From assembly GCF_019279795.1 (NCBI RefSeq), contig NC_056749.1:579853006-579917005 (forward strand): 64,000 nucleotides of DNA. The letters are read 5' to 3'. The position numbers and the translations under genes are program-made. The notes beneath the pieces are model-generated. The model made no database searches and was not told the origin of the DNA. It was given only the letters and a program-made list of their open reading frames with translations. Source of the DNA: Protopterus annectens. Taxonomy: Eukaryota > Chordata > Ceratodontiformes > Protopteridae. Positions 10,401 to 20,658 of this stretch are shown piece by piece (position 1 is the first letter of the stretch; every line of letters starts with the position of its first letter).

Positions 10401-11570
10401 TTGCTAATCCCACCCACAAATTATCAATCCAATAAGAACACCCCTGGGAATTTTCCTCTTCTACTGTCTACAACACTCTACCTCCTATCTAACTGCTCAT
10501 CTGACACAATCATGCTACTACTTAACTTACTGACACTCCTTACTTGCACTGTCCTTGTGCACCTTGCATCCTATCATGTCACCATAATAGATACCCTCAA
10601 CTACTTTCACTGCACCCTTACTCTCACTGCTATCCATCACCCTCTTACTTATTACACTTGTTCTACCAGAACAATCGCCATCTCAATAGACCCTCTGCAC
10701 CTTCAGTCACCCATCACATACAAACAAAAACTAGCACTAAAATATGACGGCCTGTTTTCCAGATTTATAAAACTTATGTATACTGCTCTATCCATTTTAG
10801 CCCTTTGTGGTGACATATACCCTAGCCCTGGTACAACCATCACCATCTCCTCACCTAATAACCTGCCTAATAATTGTTCCATCTTGCAACTAACATCCAA
10901 AAAAAGTCATCTGACCTCTTCCTCCCAAGTTTAAACATCAGAAGTATAACTAATAAAACCCAAGATCTCCACTCCAACATAGCATTACACTTTCCTGATA
11001 TAATCATCCTGACTGAAACCTGGCTCAAACCTCACATTAAAAGTGAGGAAATACTCCCACAGGCTATAACATACTTTGTGTGGATAGGTTATCTAAGAAA
11101 GAGGGTGGTGTCATACTAATGTTAAAACACCACCTCAACATCCGGTCCTTTAACACATCCATCCCCCAAATAGGCAATGAAGAAATTCTATATGCCAACT
11201 TCAAATTAAACCCTAAAAAAACAAACATCATTGGATGCTACTTCCCACCTGGCAATAACATTCCACCTCTAGAAACCCTACTGAACTGTTCAAGTCATTC
11301 CCTTTCCCATGAAACCATAATTTTAGGCAATTTTAACATCGATTGGCAATCCTGTAGCAACAATCACCCAAGTCTACCGCATAAACCTACATGGTTTCTC
11401 CCAAGTAATACAATCACCTACCCAGATAAATAAAAACTCAAGCAAACATTCCACTCTTGACTAGATATTAGTCAATAAAGCCCCTAATACATATCTTGCT
11501 GGCTGTCTACCTGACTGCCTCAGTGACCACTCTCCAATCTTCCTTCTGAAACATCATTTAGATAATGCAA
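10401..11570 (+). pseudogene. L2 LINE N-terminal region and endonuclease remnant
   Basis: A 177-codon frame from 10401 is hydrophobic and ends in LCGDIYPSPGT (10806-10835), a degenerate 2A-like string. The endonuclease that nicks target DNA follows in broken frames: LNIRSITNKTQDL and IIILTETWLKPH (about 10935-11035), GGVIL (about 11104), IIGCYFPPGN (about 11230), ILGNFNIDW (about 11323) and LSDHSPIFLL (about 11520). The fourth block normally reads GDFN in this enzyme family; here Asp is Asn. The other L2 copy at 39770 keeps GDFNIDW. The last block carries the catalytic Asp-His pair. Confidence 0.8.
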
Positions 11571-12239
11571 AAGCCATCATATACCGAAAAATTCAAAACA
11601 AGCTAAACGTTAACCCTCCCACTGTTACCTCACCCCTACAAATTGTAATTGGTTACCACTACAGTACCTCAATCTAGATGAAGCTGTCGGGTTCTTCAAT
11701 AGTACTTTCCTAAATGTCCTTAACTCACATGCCCCATAAGAAACACCACAGTTAAAGCTCAGTACTCCCCTTGGCTACAAAAAAGGTACCAGAGCACAAA
11801 TGAAAGTCAGAGACAGAGCTTGGGAACACTGATGCTTGACAACCCCCCCCCCCCCCACCTCTGGACAGCCATTCCTAGAATTGTGTAATAAGGTCAAAAT
11901 TCAAATAAAGGAAGATAAAACTCATTATTATCCGTCTAGCCTAAACTCCTCCCCATCACAACCCTAAGCAGTTCTGGTGCACCATGAACTGCAATCTCCA
12001 CCCAGGTAAAGTTGGCACCCCCTCACTTACCACTCCCTGTCCTCCAACAGTATTGCCTCCTCATTCAATAAACACTTTACAGAATCTGTTCTGTCACTGG
12101 CTAAACAACATAACCTCCTACCCACCCTCTCCACATCTAAACCCAATACTCTGCCCACAATCTTCATTCACACCAGTACCTACCTGCTACATAAACAAAA
12201 ACTTCTACTGAAATTTAAGCCCACAAAACTTGCAGCTGA

Positions 12240-13760
12240 CAATTTACCCTGTGAATACCTAAAAATAGCAGCTGAAGCCCTAGCTTATCCAGTCTCTAGC
12301 TTGATTAACCAGTCCTTATCAGAATGCTATGTCCCTACATTGTGGAAAATATCCCAACATTCCCCTCCATAAAGGTGGGTCTTCTACTGAGCTCTCCAAC
12401 TACTTCCCAATAGCCATCCTCTCTCCACTTTCCAAGATACTTGAGAAATTTATCTACTCTCAAGTTTTGGACTACCACCTAGCTAATAACCTTCTTTTCA
12501 GCACCCAACATGGCTTCAGGCCATACCACTAGCCAATGACAATACCATCATCTCCCCAAAAGAACTACAACCACCTTGCTCTCTTTTGATAACACTATCC
12601 TTCACCATAAAATAATGGCCTGTTCTTCTCTGCTATATTCCTGGATCTCTCCAAGGCCTTTGATATGTTCTCACACAAACTACTAATCTCTGCTCTTACT
12701 AACCTATCATTTTCACAATCAGCTATTAACTGGTTTCACAGCTACCTAAATGGATGTCAACAACCCCTTGTTTGGCATAATGATCTATCTCTTCGACTTC
12801 CTGTTACACTTGGTGTACCCCAAGGCTCCATCCTTGGTCCCCTGCTATTCTCACTCTTCACCAATGATCTATTCACAGCTACCAAAAAGGCCTCACTCAT
12901 ACAGCATGCAGATGACTCCACCCTCATCTGCTCAGCCCCAACTGTACCTGAACTTCATAAGGTCACACAAGAATCCTTTTCCTATGTAGAAAACTGGCTA
13001 TCTAATGCCCAGTTAATACTCAGCCCTAATAAGACTAAACTCCTTATCTTCCAGCCCACCAAATCTAACCTAACCATCCCCCGATTTAATATTCTAGCCA
13101 ATGACAATACCATCATCTCCCCAACAGAACACACCAAAATACCTGGTGTTGAGACTAATAACAATCTCAAATTCAACATTCACATTTCCCTTACCATAAA
13201 AAAATTCACAAAAAACTAGGGGCATTGCATAGAAACAAAATTCCTCACCAAATCAGCAAGAACTTCTGTTGCTAATTCCCACCTAATCTCCGCTTTACTA
13301 TATGCCTCTCCTATATTCACCAACCTTAGACAAACTGAACTAATTAAAATTGAGGCTTGCTAGAATGAAATTGCTAAGTTTGCCACTGGAGCGTCATATT
13401 GCAGCCACCACTGTATCTCACTTAGGGAACTTGACTGGCTTGAACTCCCTGAACAACTTCACCTTAATCAACTCTCACTTGCTCATAAGCTAATAAATTA
13501 TCCTCTTAATGTCCCATCCCTCCAAACCTCCTCCAGCCTTAATAAACCAATTGACCACTTTGTTCCAGCAGTAAAAATCAATTTCTAGTAACCAAAGCCA
13601 AGAACGCAGCTGGGGAAGCTCTATTCTCCAGCATAATATCCAGATTATGGAACAATCTTCCCCCCAACTATAACCACCTTGCCATCAGGCAAACACTTTA
13701 GAGCTGCACTAAAAACTCACTTAAAAAGTCACTGGTTATGTCCATGCATCAGTCCTGATT
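12240..13760 (+). pseudogene. L2 LINE reverse transcriptase remnant
   Basis: This is the RT that copies the LINE RNA at the nicked target. Blocks in order: SNYFPIAILSPLSKILEKFI (about 12386), TQHGFRP (about 12507), FLDLSKAFDM (about 12640), GVPQGSILGPLLFSLFTNDL (about 12813), IQHADDSTLIC (about 12898) and VENWLSNAQLILSPNKTKLL (about 12987). The catalytic box is HADD rather than the usual [YF]ADD, and the minus-strand copy at 38458 has the same change. After 13220 the C-terminal region continues in broken frames to a WNNLP block near 13650. A frame from 12665 to 13219 is still open (184 codons). Confidence 0.85.
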
Positions 13761-14755
13761 AATGCCCTTCCTACTACCTCCTCTTCCTCTCCTCTTCTCT
13801 AGCCACCCTCTCTCCCACTGTTGAATTCACTATATTCATTTCCTCTGCAGGTTTTTGACTTTTTATTGCCAAAACCCTGCCCACCCATACCCAATCTCTC
13901 TGCCCCTTCCTACCAAATCCTCAACTGCCATCCTTCATCTCAACTATTAAATAAATCTCCACCTATCACACAACTACCTACTTTCTGACTACCTCTCCTA
14001 CTCACTCGGTCTCTTTGCATACAGGTTTCTACTTTTCTTCTCCTGATATTACCTCTTAGCCCTTCCAGCTTGTTCCACTATTCTAGTGGAATGTCTGTAA
14101 ATCCATTTGTATGATTATATTTGACTACTATCTGAATAGCCATATTAGCATTATTCTTAGTTGCTAGCTAGATATTAGAAGGTTCTATATTACGACGTCA
14201 TATGCACAGGAGTCGTAAAACATCAAACCCATATGTTTGAACTGTGGAAATTGGTGGGCCGTTTTCGTGGCTTTGCTATTGCCTCCACTGTGGTGCGATC
14301 TCAGAATTGATATATTTAAGTAGGGGGATGTGGGGCACAGCCCTCCACATCGGGGGTGTGGGGGATGTAGCCCCCCACATTAGTACAAGTTTAAAGTGTA
14401 CGTGTTTTTTTTTTTTTTTGTACCAGAACAGCGATTTTTTTCCCTGGGGAAAAAAATCGCTGTTCTGTGTTGTCGTATTCCTTGCATTTTGGACTTTCTG
14501 GTTCTATATTACCTCGTTCGAATTCTTGTGCGTTCGTCAACATAATATAGGCCCTATTAGAATACTCTGTTCAAGACTATGATTATTATTTTAATGTATA
14601 ACAATTTGTCTTCATTTATCTATTATGTAAACTCTGTATTTCACTTATTGTTTATCTTCTACTATGGAACTTTTCTCCCCAGGCCTCCAGTGAAAATGGA
14701 TCTGTGTCCAGTCAGAATTTCCCTGTAAACAAATGTAAATAAATAAATATTGAGG
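13761..14755 (+). other. L2 3' UTR and tail
   Basis: C/T-rich 3' UTR without reading frames, followed by the shared tail 'ctccccaggcctccagtgaa' and (AAAT)n. The MITE at 14180-14555 is inserted within it. Confidence 0.7.
14180..14555. mobile_element. MITE-like non-autonomous DNA transposon with a perfect 21-bp internal hairpin
   Basis: The element is 376 bp and is flanked by ATTAGA on both sides (14174-14179 and 14556-14561). Its ends are imperfect inverted repeats: AGGTTCTATATTACGACG at the left and, read inward from the right, AGGGCCTATATTATGTTGACG. It contains a perfect inverted repeat with 21-base arms (14424-14444 and 14447-14467) around a 2-base loop, plus G-rich and C-rich strings at 14320-14385 that can also pair. 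It encodes no transposase. The superfamily is not clear to me. Confidence 0.6.
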
Positions 14756-15037
14756 GACAAAAATCAAATCTCTCTCTTTTTCTCATAGAAGCAGGTGTTG
14801 TAAGAGAGCCATGCTTTCAGTTTAGGTGTTGAAGAAATGTAATAATTTCAGCATTCAGAACATCTGGGATTTGACTGCTTCATGGTTCAGACCAATGCAA
14901 GAATGTACCCATAACATCGTCAAATGCAAGTCCATATTTCTGAAGATTGTATCTAGCATTTGCTCTGAACCTTACATTTTTTTTAAAGAAATGGGGTTAC
15001 AACTTAATAATAATGTTTTACCAACTGGTTTGGTAAG
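14756..15037. other. Unassigned sequence up to the provirus target site
   Basis: No feature recognised. It ends in GTAAG (15033-15037), the left copy of the provirus target-site duplication. Confidence 0.5.
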
Positions 15038-15092
15038 TGCCAAAGGAAAAAACTTCAAAGACCAATTCACATAAGGTTCAAGTATGGCACCC

Positions 15093-15098
15093 TTTATT
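15093..15098 (-). promoter_or_regulatory. LTR polyadenylation signal AATAAA
   Basis: AATAAA on the minus strand, about 55 bases before the LTR end. The same signal is at 23557-23562 in the 5' LTR. Confidence 0.7.
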
Positions 15099-15166
15099 AA
15101 CTTGCAGCAAGGAGACAAAGCATGCAGGCAGAATGATTTGTCTGACCATTCATAATTAGTATGGTA

Positions 15167-15177
15167 CTTTTATATAG
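15167..15177 (-). promoter_or_regulatory. LTR TATA box
   Basis: CTATATAAAAG on the minus strand in the 3' LTR, about 70 bases upstream of AATAAA. The 5' LTR equivalent (23631-23641) reads CTGTATAAAAG and still contains TATAAA. Confidence 0.65.
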
Positions 15178-15803
15178 TTCTTTCCATGTCACACAGTAAA
15201 TGTTACTATTCTATTGATGTAGTTAGACACAGCTTTCTGTATTGTTCTACAGAAAATGTTACTAGACTTATTGCTGACATGTTCAGATTTAAAACTCACT
15301 ATGTGTTACATAGAAAATGTTACTTAGATTTCCTGCTGACATGACTGGATTATTGTTGATTTACAAAAACATTTGAGAAAAACAACCTGGCCTTGGGGCT
15401 TATTTTTAGCCCACCACACACTTTCTATTCTTTAATTGTGCAGTTCTAATATATGTGTTACATTTTGCCTAGATTCAAGGTACATTTCTAGTTTAGGTAC
15501 AAGTAATGCTGACTACGGTTTATACTTTCAAGCAGCCTTTGTTTTCATTATCAATAGCTTCTAGCAGCTGTGTACTTTCTCATGGCATAAGCAGAAAATC
15601 AATAACTCTTTGTTAAGTCTCATGACATTAGTAGAAATGAAACACTTCTTATTATTTTCATGACATTAGCAGAAATCAAATGCTTCCTGTTATGTTTCTA
15701 ATAGCTGTGCAGATTCATGCAGTGTGAACAGAATAAATGCATTAACCCTTTTAAACCTCGAATGCACTAAGCATGCATATTACTAATACATATTTTTCTA
15801 ACA

Positions 15804-15816
15804 TTTCCCCCCTTTT
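15804..15816 (-). other. Polypurine tract of the provirus
   Basis: AAAAGGGGGGAAA on the minus strand, directly next to the 3' LTR start. This is where plus-strand DNA synthesis is primed in retroviruses. Confidence 0.85.
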
Positions 15817-15928
15817 AATACTTTTATTCTACTTTCAAAATAAGCATAAACAGTTTTTCTTCTCCCAACCACTTCCTACTCAGGATTTGCAGTTAAGAGT
15901 CATTCAGTTTAAACTTATGAAAGCATTT

Positions 15929-17406
15929 TCAATTTTTCAACAATTCTTCAAGTTCAGCACCTTGGTATAAGGTTTCTGAAACTGACATGTCTATAAAGTC
16001 TTTGATTAGTTTTTTCATGCAGGGGATGCAGCAGCAAACACATACCACCAGTAGGATCATTCCTACACAGATGGCAATCAGGATGTTCATCAGGATACTG
16101 CCCCACCCCCCCAAACAATCTCTGGAAAAAGTCCGTCAATGGATTTGGTCCTGGCTTGGTCATAACCGACACTTGCTGAATTACCTCAAGGTGATTGTCT
16201 ATCTCGTGTTTGTGGTCAGGAATATATGAACAGCACTCCTCCTGGATTAAAGCGCAAGTACCTCCTCTTACCACTAGGGTGAAGTCAAGAGCCATGCGGT
16301 TTTGAAGCACTACAGTTCTCATGGCAGTTGGTTCATCAGTCACCAATTCTAGAGTGGAAAAGGTTGCATTGCTCATTATTTTGAGAAGTTTAGACAGTTT
16401 TCTCAGTTCCCAGATTGATTTTGTTGCTCCATATGCTGGCAGTACACCTACCCACGAGATGATGGTATCACCCAAGTCCCTATGCGACAGTCCATTTTTC
16501 CCTAGGCCCACAGCATGATGGCTTTTCCAGCCCACATTGATCTGCCCCACTGGATTGACAGGCTTCTTGATTTCTCATCGAACATTCCGAATTTTCCCCT
16601 GAGGCAAAACTGCTGTGTGTCATATGGCCGGAACCAGGTACCCCAAATAACAACTGCCGGACCAATTCTCAGGTAACCACTTGTATGCTTTCCTACCACA
16701 TACAAAATAACAGTCTTCTACTAACTTTACTATGTCCTGGTTCTGGATGAAACATTTTTTTGTCAACTATAATCAGTTGTTTATAGAGGTCAGCATTGTG
16801 TCTTACATCATCAGTTGTCCATGCATCAGTTCAAAAAAATGAATCATAGCTTGTGTTGCAATAGGAACCTGTGTTATCAGTTTTATTGTAGCATCTATAG
16901 GGAACAGTCACATTGCAATTGCTCCAACCCATCTGAACTGTATCATTTTTGTAAAAACACACAGTCCCCTTCTGTCGAACAGACAAGTGCAATGCTACTT
17001 TATCTTGTGATGTAACATCTGATGTATCATAGACTAAATTTTCCCAGGTCTTGTTGGCTCCTAGGGGCACTGAAGTTAACAATAACCCCCCGTATGCTGT
17101 TGGCAAAGCTGTGCAAATCCAGCAATTCGAAACACTGAAAGTCTCAGCATACACATATTTGATTGCCTGGTAAGTGTTGAAGTTTGGGTGCCACTCTACG
17201 TGCAACTCTCCATGCTTATTCAGTTCAGTTTGTGTGGCTGGGAAAAGGAATGGCCACAACAAAAAGATTATTGTCACTAGTACAGTCAACAGGATGATTA
17301 TGCAATACTTCTGAGGAAATGGTTGTTCTGCATTCCTGTTTTCTCCGACTTTTCGGACTAGTTTTATTTGGATTTTTCTGGATTCTATCATTTTTGTTTT
17401 TGACAT
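15929..17406 (-). pseudogene. env: Retroviral envelope remnant (SU and TM), broken
   Basis: Env would mediate receptor binding and membrane fusion. The first frame (17406-16831, 191 codons) opens with a basic leader and a hydrophobic helix at about residues 33-56 (IIILLTVLVTIIFLLWPFLF), then a Cys-rich surface segment with CWIC near residue 96 and several N-x-[ST] sites. Stops and frameshifts follow near 16830 and 16550. The frame 16550-15954 holds the transmembrane-subunit block LQNRMALDF and CALIQEECC, a CX6CC motif as in gamma-type Envs. A frameshift in a C run (16103-16112) moves the membrane anchor (helix in ILMNILIAICVGMILLVV) into another frame that ends at 15929. The product cannot be made intact. 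Confidence 0.85.
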
Positions 17407-17668
17407 GTGATCTTACTCTCTGCCCTAATAGGACCTTCAGCACCGATGGTTTCTTCACTGGGGTTGAGACGGATCAGTCCTATTGATCTGGCCCCCCCTT
17501 TGTAGCCAGACTTTGTGCTTAGGGCCCCGATGGAGAGGTAAGATTTTTGTCCAGTTCAAAGTTCTTAACTAGTTTGCAGTGTGTCAGGTGGATCCACGAA
17601 GCTCGCTCTGCTATCTTGACTGCAGTGGTTGTCAAAAGAAGCACCTGGTATGGACCTTCCCACCTTGG

Positions 17669-19987
17669 TCATGACCAGTTCTTCTTTTTTATATTCTTCA
17701 CCCACACCCAGTCCCCGGGGATCACTGCCACTTCCGATGTTTCGGTTTGTTCTTTATCTGAAACAGAATTTGACTGCAACAGATGTTTAGAATTCAACAA
17801 ATTCCTCATATACTCAGCTAGTGTAAGATCAGCTTCCTGGTCTGAGGACATGAGAAGTTTCCACTGGGGTGTATAGTAAGCCCTTCCAAATAGTTTTTCA
17901 AAAGGAGTCAATCCTTTTGCAGTCGGAACAGTTCTCATGCTCAACAGTGCCAGGGGCAAACAATATAGCCAGTTCTTCCCTGTCTCAGTTATTAACTTTC
18001 TTAATTTGTTCTTTGATATACGATTGTGTCTCTCAACTAGCCCTGCAGATTGTGGATGGTATGCACAATGATTTTTTAAAGAAATACCAGAATGCTTACT
18101 TAACTGCTGTATGGTTTGGTTTACAAAGTGTGTACCGTTGTCACTGTAGATCCTTTCCAGAATGCCGAATCTAGGGATGATTTCTTTGACAAGTACTTTT
18201 GCCACCATGGCTGCATCTGGATTTTTGGTTGGAAAGGCTTCCACCCATCTGGAAAACATATCTACAATGACAAGACAATACTTCTTATTTTCACATTTGT
18301 TCAGTTCTATGAAATCCATACAGATAGTGTGAAACGGATATGGTGGTGTAGGGAAACTCCCTTGCTTGAGCTTTAACGCCCCTTGTGCATGATGTTTGTT
18401 ACAAATTTGGCACATCAAACAAAATTTTTTAGAGTAGTTTGTAAATCCGTACGTTGTGAACATTTGGTTCACCAGCTGTACCATCCCCCCTGTTGAGACA
18501 TGGCATTGCCCATGGCTCAACAAAGCTGCATATCTAAACAAATTAGGTGGTAGTATCGGTTTCCCTTCTTTAGAGATGTACAGCCCCTTTTCGAGAATTG
18601 CTCCTCGTTTTACCCATCTTTGTTTTTCAGCTTGCGTAGTGAGTGTCTGCATTGTTTTTAACATTTCTAAGTCTAAAATCTCAGAGGGTTGTAGTTCCTC
18701 ATTTAAAAGAAATACTTCAGAAGCTGCTTGTTTTGCAGCTGTATCAGCTCTCGCATTACCTTTTGAAATCCTATCTTGTTGCTTGGTGTGAGCTGTGCAT
18801 TTACAAATGGCTACTTTCTGAGGTAACTGAATAGATATTAAAATATCTAAAATAAACTGTGCATGATTACCAGGTTTGCCAGTAGATGTTATCATTCCTC
18901 GATTTTTCCACTGTTGTGCAAAAACATGTACAGTCGAAAAAGCATACTGGCTGTCAGTAAAAATGCTTACACATTTACCCTTTGCTAAGGTACATGCCCA
19001 TGTCAAGGCAATCAATTCTGCTGCCTGTGCAGATAAGTTGTGTGGTAAAGGTTTTGCTTCTATAATCTCAGTGTCAGAAACTACTGCATATCCTACTAGG
19101 TTCTGTCCCACAGGACCCCTTTTGCAAGAACCATCCACGTAGTATGTCACCTCGGCATCATCCAAGGGGACATCCGTGAGATCTTTTCTAGGTAGTGTCT
19201 TTTGTTCAATTACCTGCAGGCAGCGGTGTGGTGTGCCATCTGCAGGGGTTGGGAGCAAGGTAGAAGGGTTCAAAGTCATGCATCGTTCAATTGTCATATG
19301 AGGCTGACTCAACAATATGGTCATACAAGAAAGATGCCTAGCAGGGGAAAGATATGCTACCTTCTCTTGCAGTAAAATAATCGTGACTGCATGAGGCACT
19401 CTCAAAGTGAGAGGGTGGAATAAAACTACTGAGGCCGAAGCCTGTACTGCCATTGCAGCTGCAACTACTGCTTGTACACAGTGGGGTAATAACCGTGCCA
19501 CTGGGTCTAGTTGTGATGAATAGTAAGCAATGGGGCGTTGCTTATCCCCATGCTGTTGTGTTAACACTGATGTCATATAACCTTGCTTACAATCTACAGT
19601 TTGGAAAAAACGTTTATGGTAGTTTGGTAATCCTAGAACTAATGAGGACGCTATTAACTGTTTCAGTTTACAGAAAGCAGATTCTGCCTCTGGTGTCCAT
19701 TGTAACAAATCCTGTGCTGCCATAGGCTTTTTATATATCAGGTCAGTCAGAGGTGCAGATTCCAAGGCATAGCTTAGAATCCAGCTCCAGCAAAAATTAG
19801 TTGTACCCAGTAAGGACATAATTTCCTTCTTGGTAGTGGGTTTTGGTGCTTGCAAAATTGCTACTTTTCTGTCCTCATCTAGTGTTCTACTTTCTTTGGA
19901 TATTACATATCCTAGGTATTTGACTTGTTTTTTCCAAAGCTGCAGTTTATTTTTATTTACCTTATGTCCTTCAGCGGCTAAAATCAT
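17669..19987 (-). CDS. pol: Retroviral Pol, 3' part: RT connection, RNase H, integrase (772-codon open frame)
   Basis: This frame begins just after the RT palm, so it is the rest of pol and not a separate gene. The start at 19987 is only the first ATG after a frameshift. Residues 1-270 form the RT thumb and connection, ending with an RPIAYYSSQLDPVA block near 150-165. RNase H runs from about 275 to 425 and keeps YVDGS, AAELIAL, TDSQYAF and GNARADTAAK, which supply the four acidic residues. Integrase runs from about 485 to the end: HGQCH and CLMCQIC (HHCC zinc site), then D in CMDFIEL, D in YSDNGTHF and E in LVERHN. The frame ends at a TGA inside the GPY domain; EGPYQVLL is readable just beyond it. 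RNase H would remove genome RNA and integrase would insert the cDNA. Confidence 0.9.
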   Translation of the reverse strand: MILAAEGHKVNKNKLQLWKKQVKYLGYVISKESRTLDEDRKVAILQAPKPTTKKEIMSLLGTTNFCWSWILSYALESAPLTDLIYKKPMAAQDLLQWTPEAESAFCKLKQLIASSLVLGLPNYHKRFFQTVDCKQGYMTSVLTQQHGDKQRPIAYYSSQLDPVARLLPHCVQAVVAAAMAVQASASVVLFHPLTLRVPHAVTIILLQEKVAYLSPARHLSCMTILLSQPHMTIERCMTLNPSTLLPTPADGTPHRCLQVIEQKTLPRKDLTDVPLDDAEVTYYVDGSCKRGPVGQNLVGYAVVSDTEIIEAKPLPHNLSAQAAELIALTWACTLAKGKCVSIFTDSQYAFSTVHVFAQQWKNRGMITSTGKPGNHAQFILDILISIQLPQKVAICKCTAHTKQQDRISKGNARADTAAKQAASEVFLLNEELQPSEILDLEMLKTMQTLTTQAEKQRWVKRGAILEKGLYISKEGKPILPPNLFRYAALLSHGQCHVSTGGMVQLVNQMFTTYGFTNYSKKFCLMCQICNKHHAQGALKLKQGSFPTPPYPFHTICMDFIELNKCENKKYCLVIVDMFSRWVEAFPTKNPDAAMVAKVLVKEIIPRFGILERIYSDNGTHFVNQTIQQLSKHSGISLKNHCAYHPQSAGLVERHNRISKNKLRKLITETGKNWLYCLPLALLSMRTVPTAKGLTPFEKLFGRAYYTPQWKLLMSSDQEADLTLAEYMRNLLNSKHLLQSNSVSDKEQTETSEVAVIPGDWVWVKNIKKKNWS

Positions 19988-20658
19988 AATAGCGCTATGG
20001 TATCTTCTCTACAATCTTGCTGGGTGGGGGCCGCCAGCAAGATGTCATCAACATAAAGTAAAATCTGACTGCCTCTTGGTGGGGTAAATCCTGCCAAGTT
20101 GCTTGCCATTTCTTGTGAGAATATTGTCGGACTTTCACAATATCCCTGTGGTAGTCACGTATATGTATACCTTTTCACCTGAAATGTGAATGCAAACCAA
20201 TACTGGCTGTCAGGGTGTATCGGTATCGAAAAGAACGCATTGCTGATATCTACCACAGAAAAATACTTCTGTTGAGGTTTTAAATCATTCAACAGGGTGT
20301 GTGGGTCTGGCACTGTAGGTGCCCTTGATATTACTGCGTCATTTACAGCTTGTAAATCTTGGACCATACGCCATTCCCCATTTGCTTTTTTAACAGGAAA
20401 TAAGGGTGTGTTACATGGTGAATCAGGAGATTCTACTAGTATCCCTCCTTTAAGTAAGGCTGCTATAATAGGCTTTATCCCTGCCTCTGCATCTTTTCTT
20501 AAGGGATACTGTCTTTTCTGTGGTCTGAATGCTGACTTTGGTGTGATAGTTACTGGTCCCGCTGTATGAATAAGTCCTAGATCTGATTTTCCTGTTGACC
20601 AGAGAGTTTCTGGTATATTCTGTAAGGCATTCTCTTCCTCCTTTAATAGGAGTGCTAA
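19988..20658 (-). pseudogene. pol: Retroviral reverse transcriptase, fingers and palm, broken
   Basis: In the same frame as the upstream linker, after a TGA at about 20658. Blocks: PLFPVKKANGEWRMVQDL (about 20400-20350), VVDISNAFFSIPI with the first catalytic Asp at about 20249, LPQGYCESPTIFS (about 20154-20116), and YVDD at 20055-20044 with the two remaining catalytic Asps. A TGA at 20157-20155 stands just before LPQG, where the codon looks like a decayed CGA. A frameshift close to 19990 moves the rest of pol into the next frame. All active-site residues remain, but the gene is not translatable in one piece. Confidence 0.88.

Larger units (their letters stand above)
10130..14755 (+). mobile_element. 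L2-type LINE, nearly full length, decayed
   Basis: The order is: 168-bp 5' repeat copy (10133-10299), N-terminal hydrophobic segment, apurinic endonuclease, RT, C-terminal region, long C/T-rich 3' UTR interrupted by a MITE (14180-14555), and a tail ending in (AAAT)n near 14749. L2 elements move by target-primed reverse transcription using their own endonuclease and RT. The 3' tail (14671-14749) closely matches the tail of the minus-strand L2 at 37044 and of the SINE at 39780. Many stops and frameshifts make this copy inactive. Family assignment comes from RT block order and sequence. Confidence 0.85.
15038..15803 (-). repeat. 3' LTR of the provirus
   Basis: 766 bp, matching the 5' LTR with about 15-20 substitutions, an 11-bp indel near its outer end and a 1-bp indel (by eye). 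On the minus strand it carries a TATA-like CTATATAAAAG (15167-15177) and an AATAAA polyadenylation signal (15093-15098), giving a normal U3-R-U5 order with a short R. Confidence 0.95.

Noticed and set aside
14244-14582. 112-codon frame across the MITE
   Set aside because: Runs through the poly-T and hairpin of a non-coding element; no homology seen.
17547-19725. Several plus-strand frames of 60-110 codons
   Set aside because: They lie antisense to the intact retroviral pol frame and show no domain of their own.
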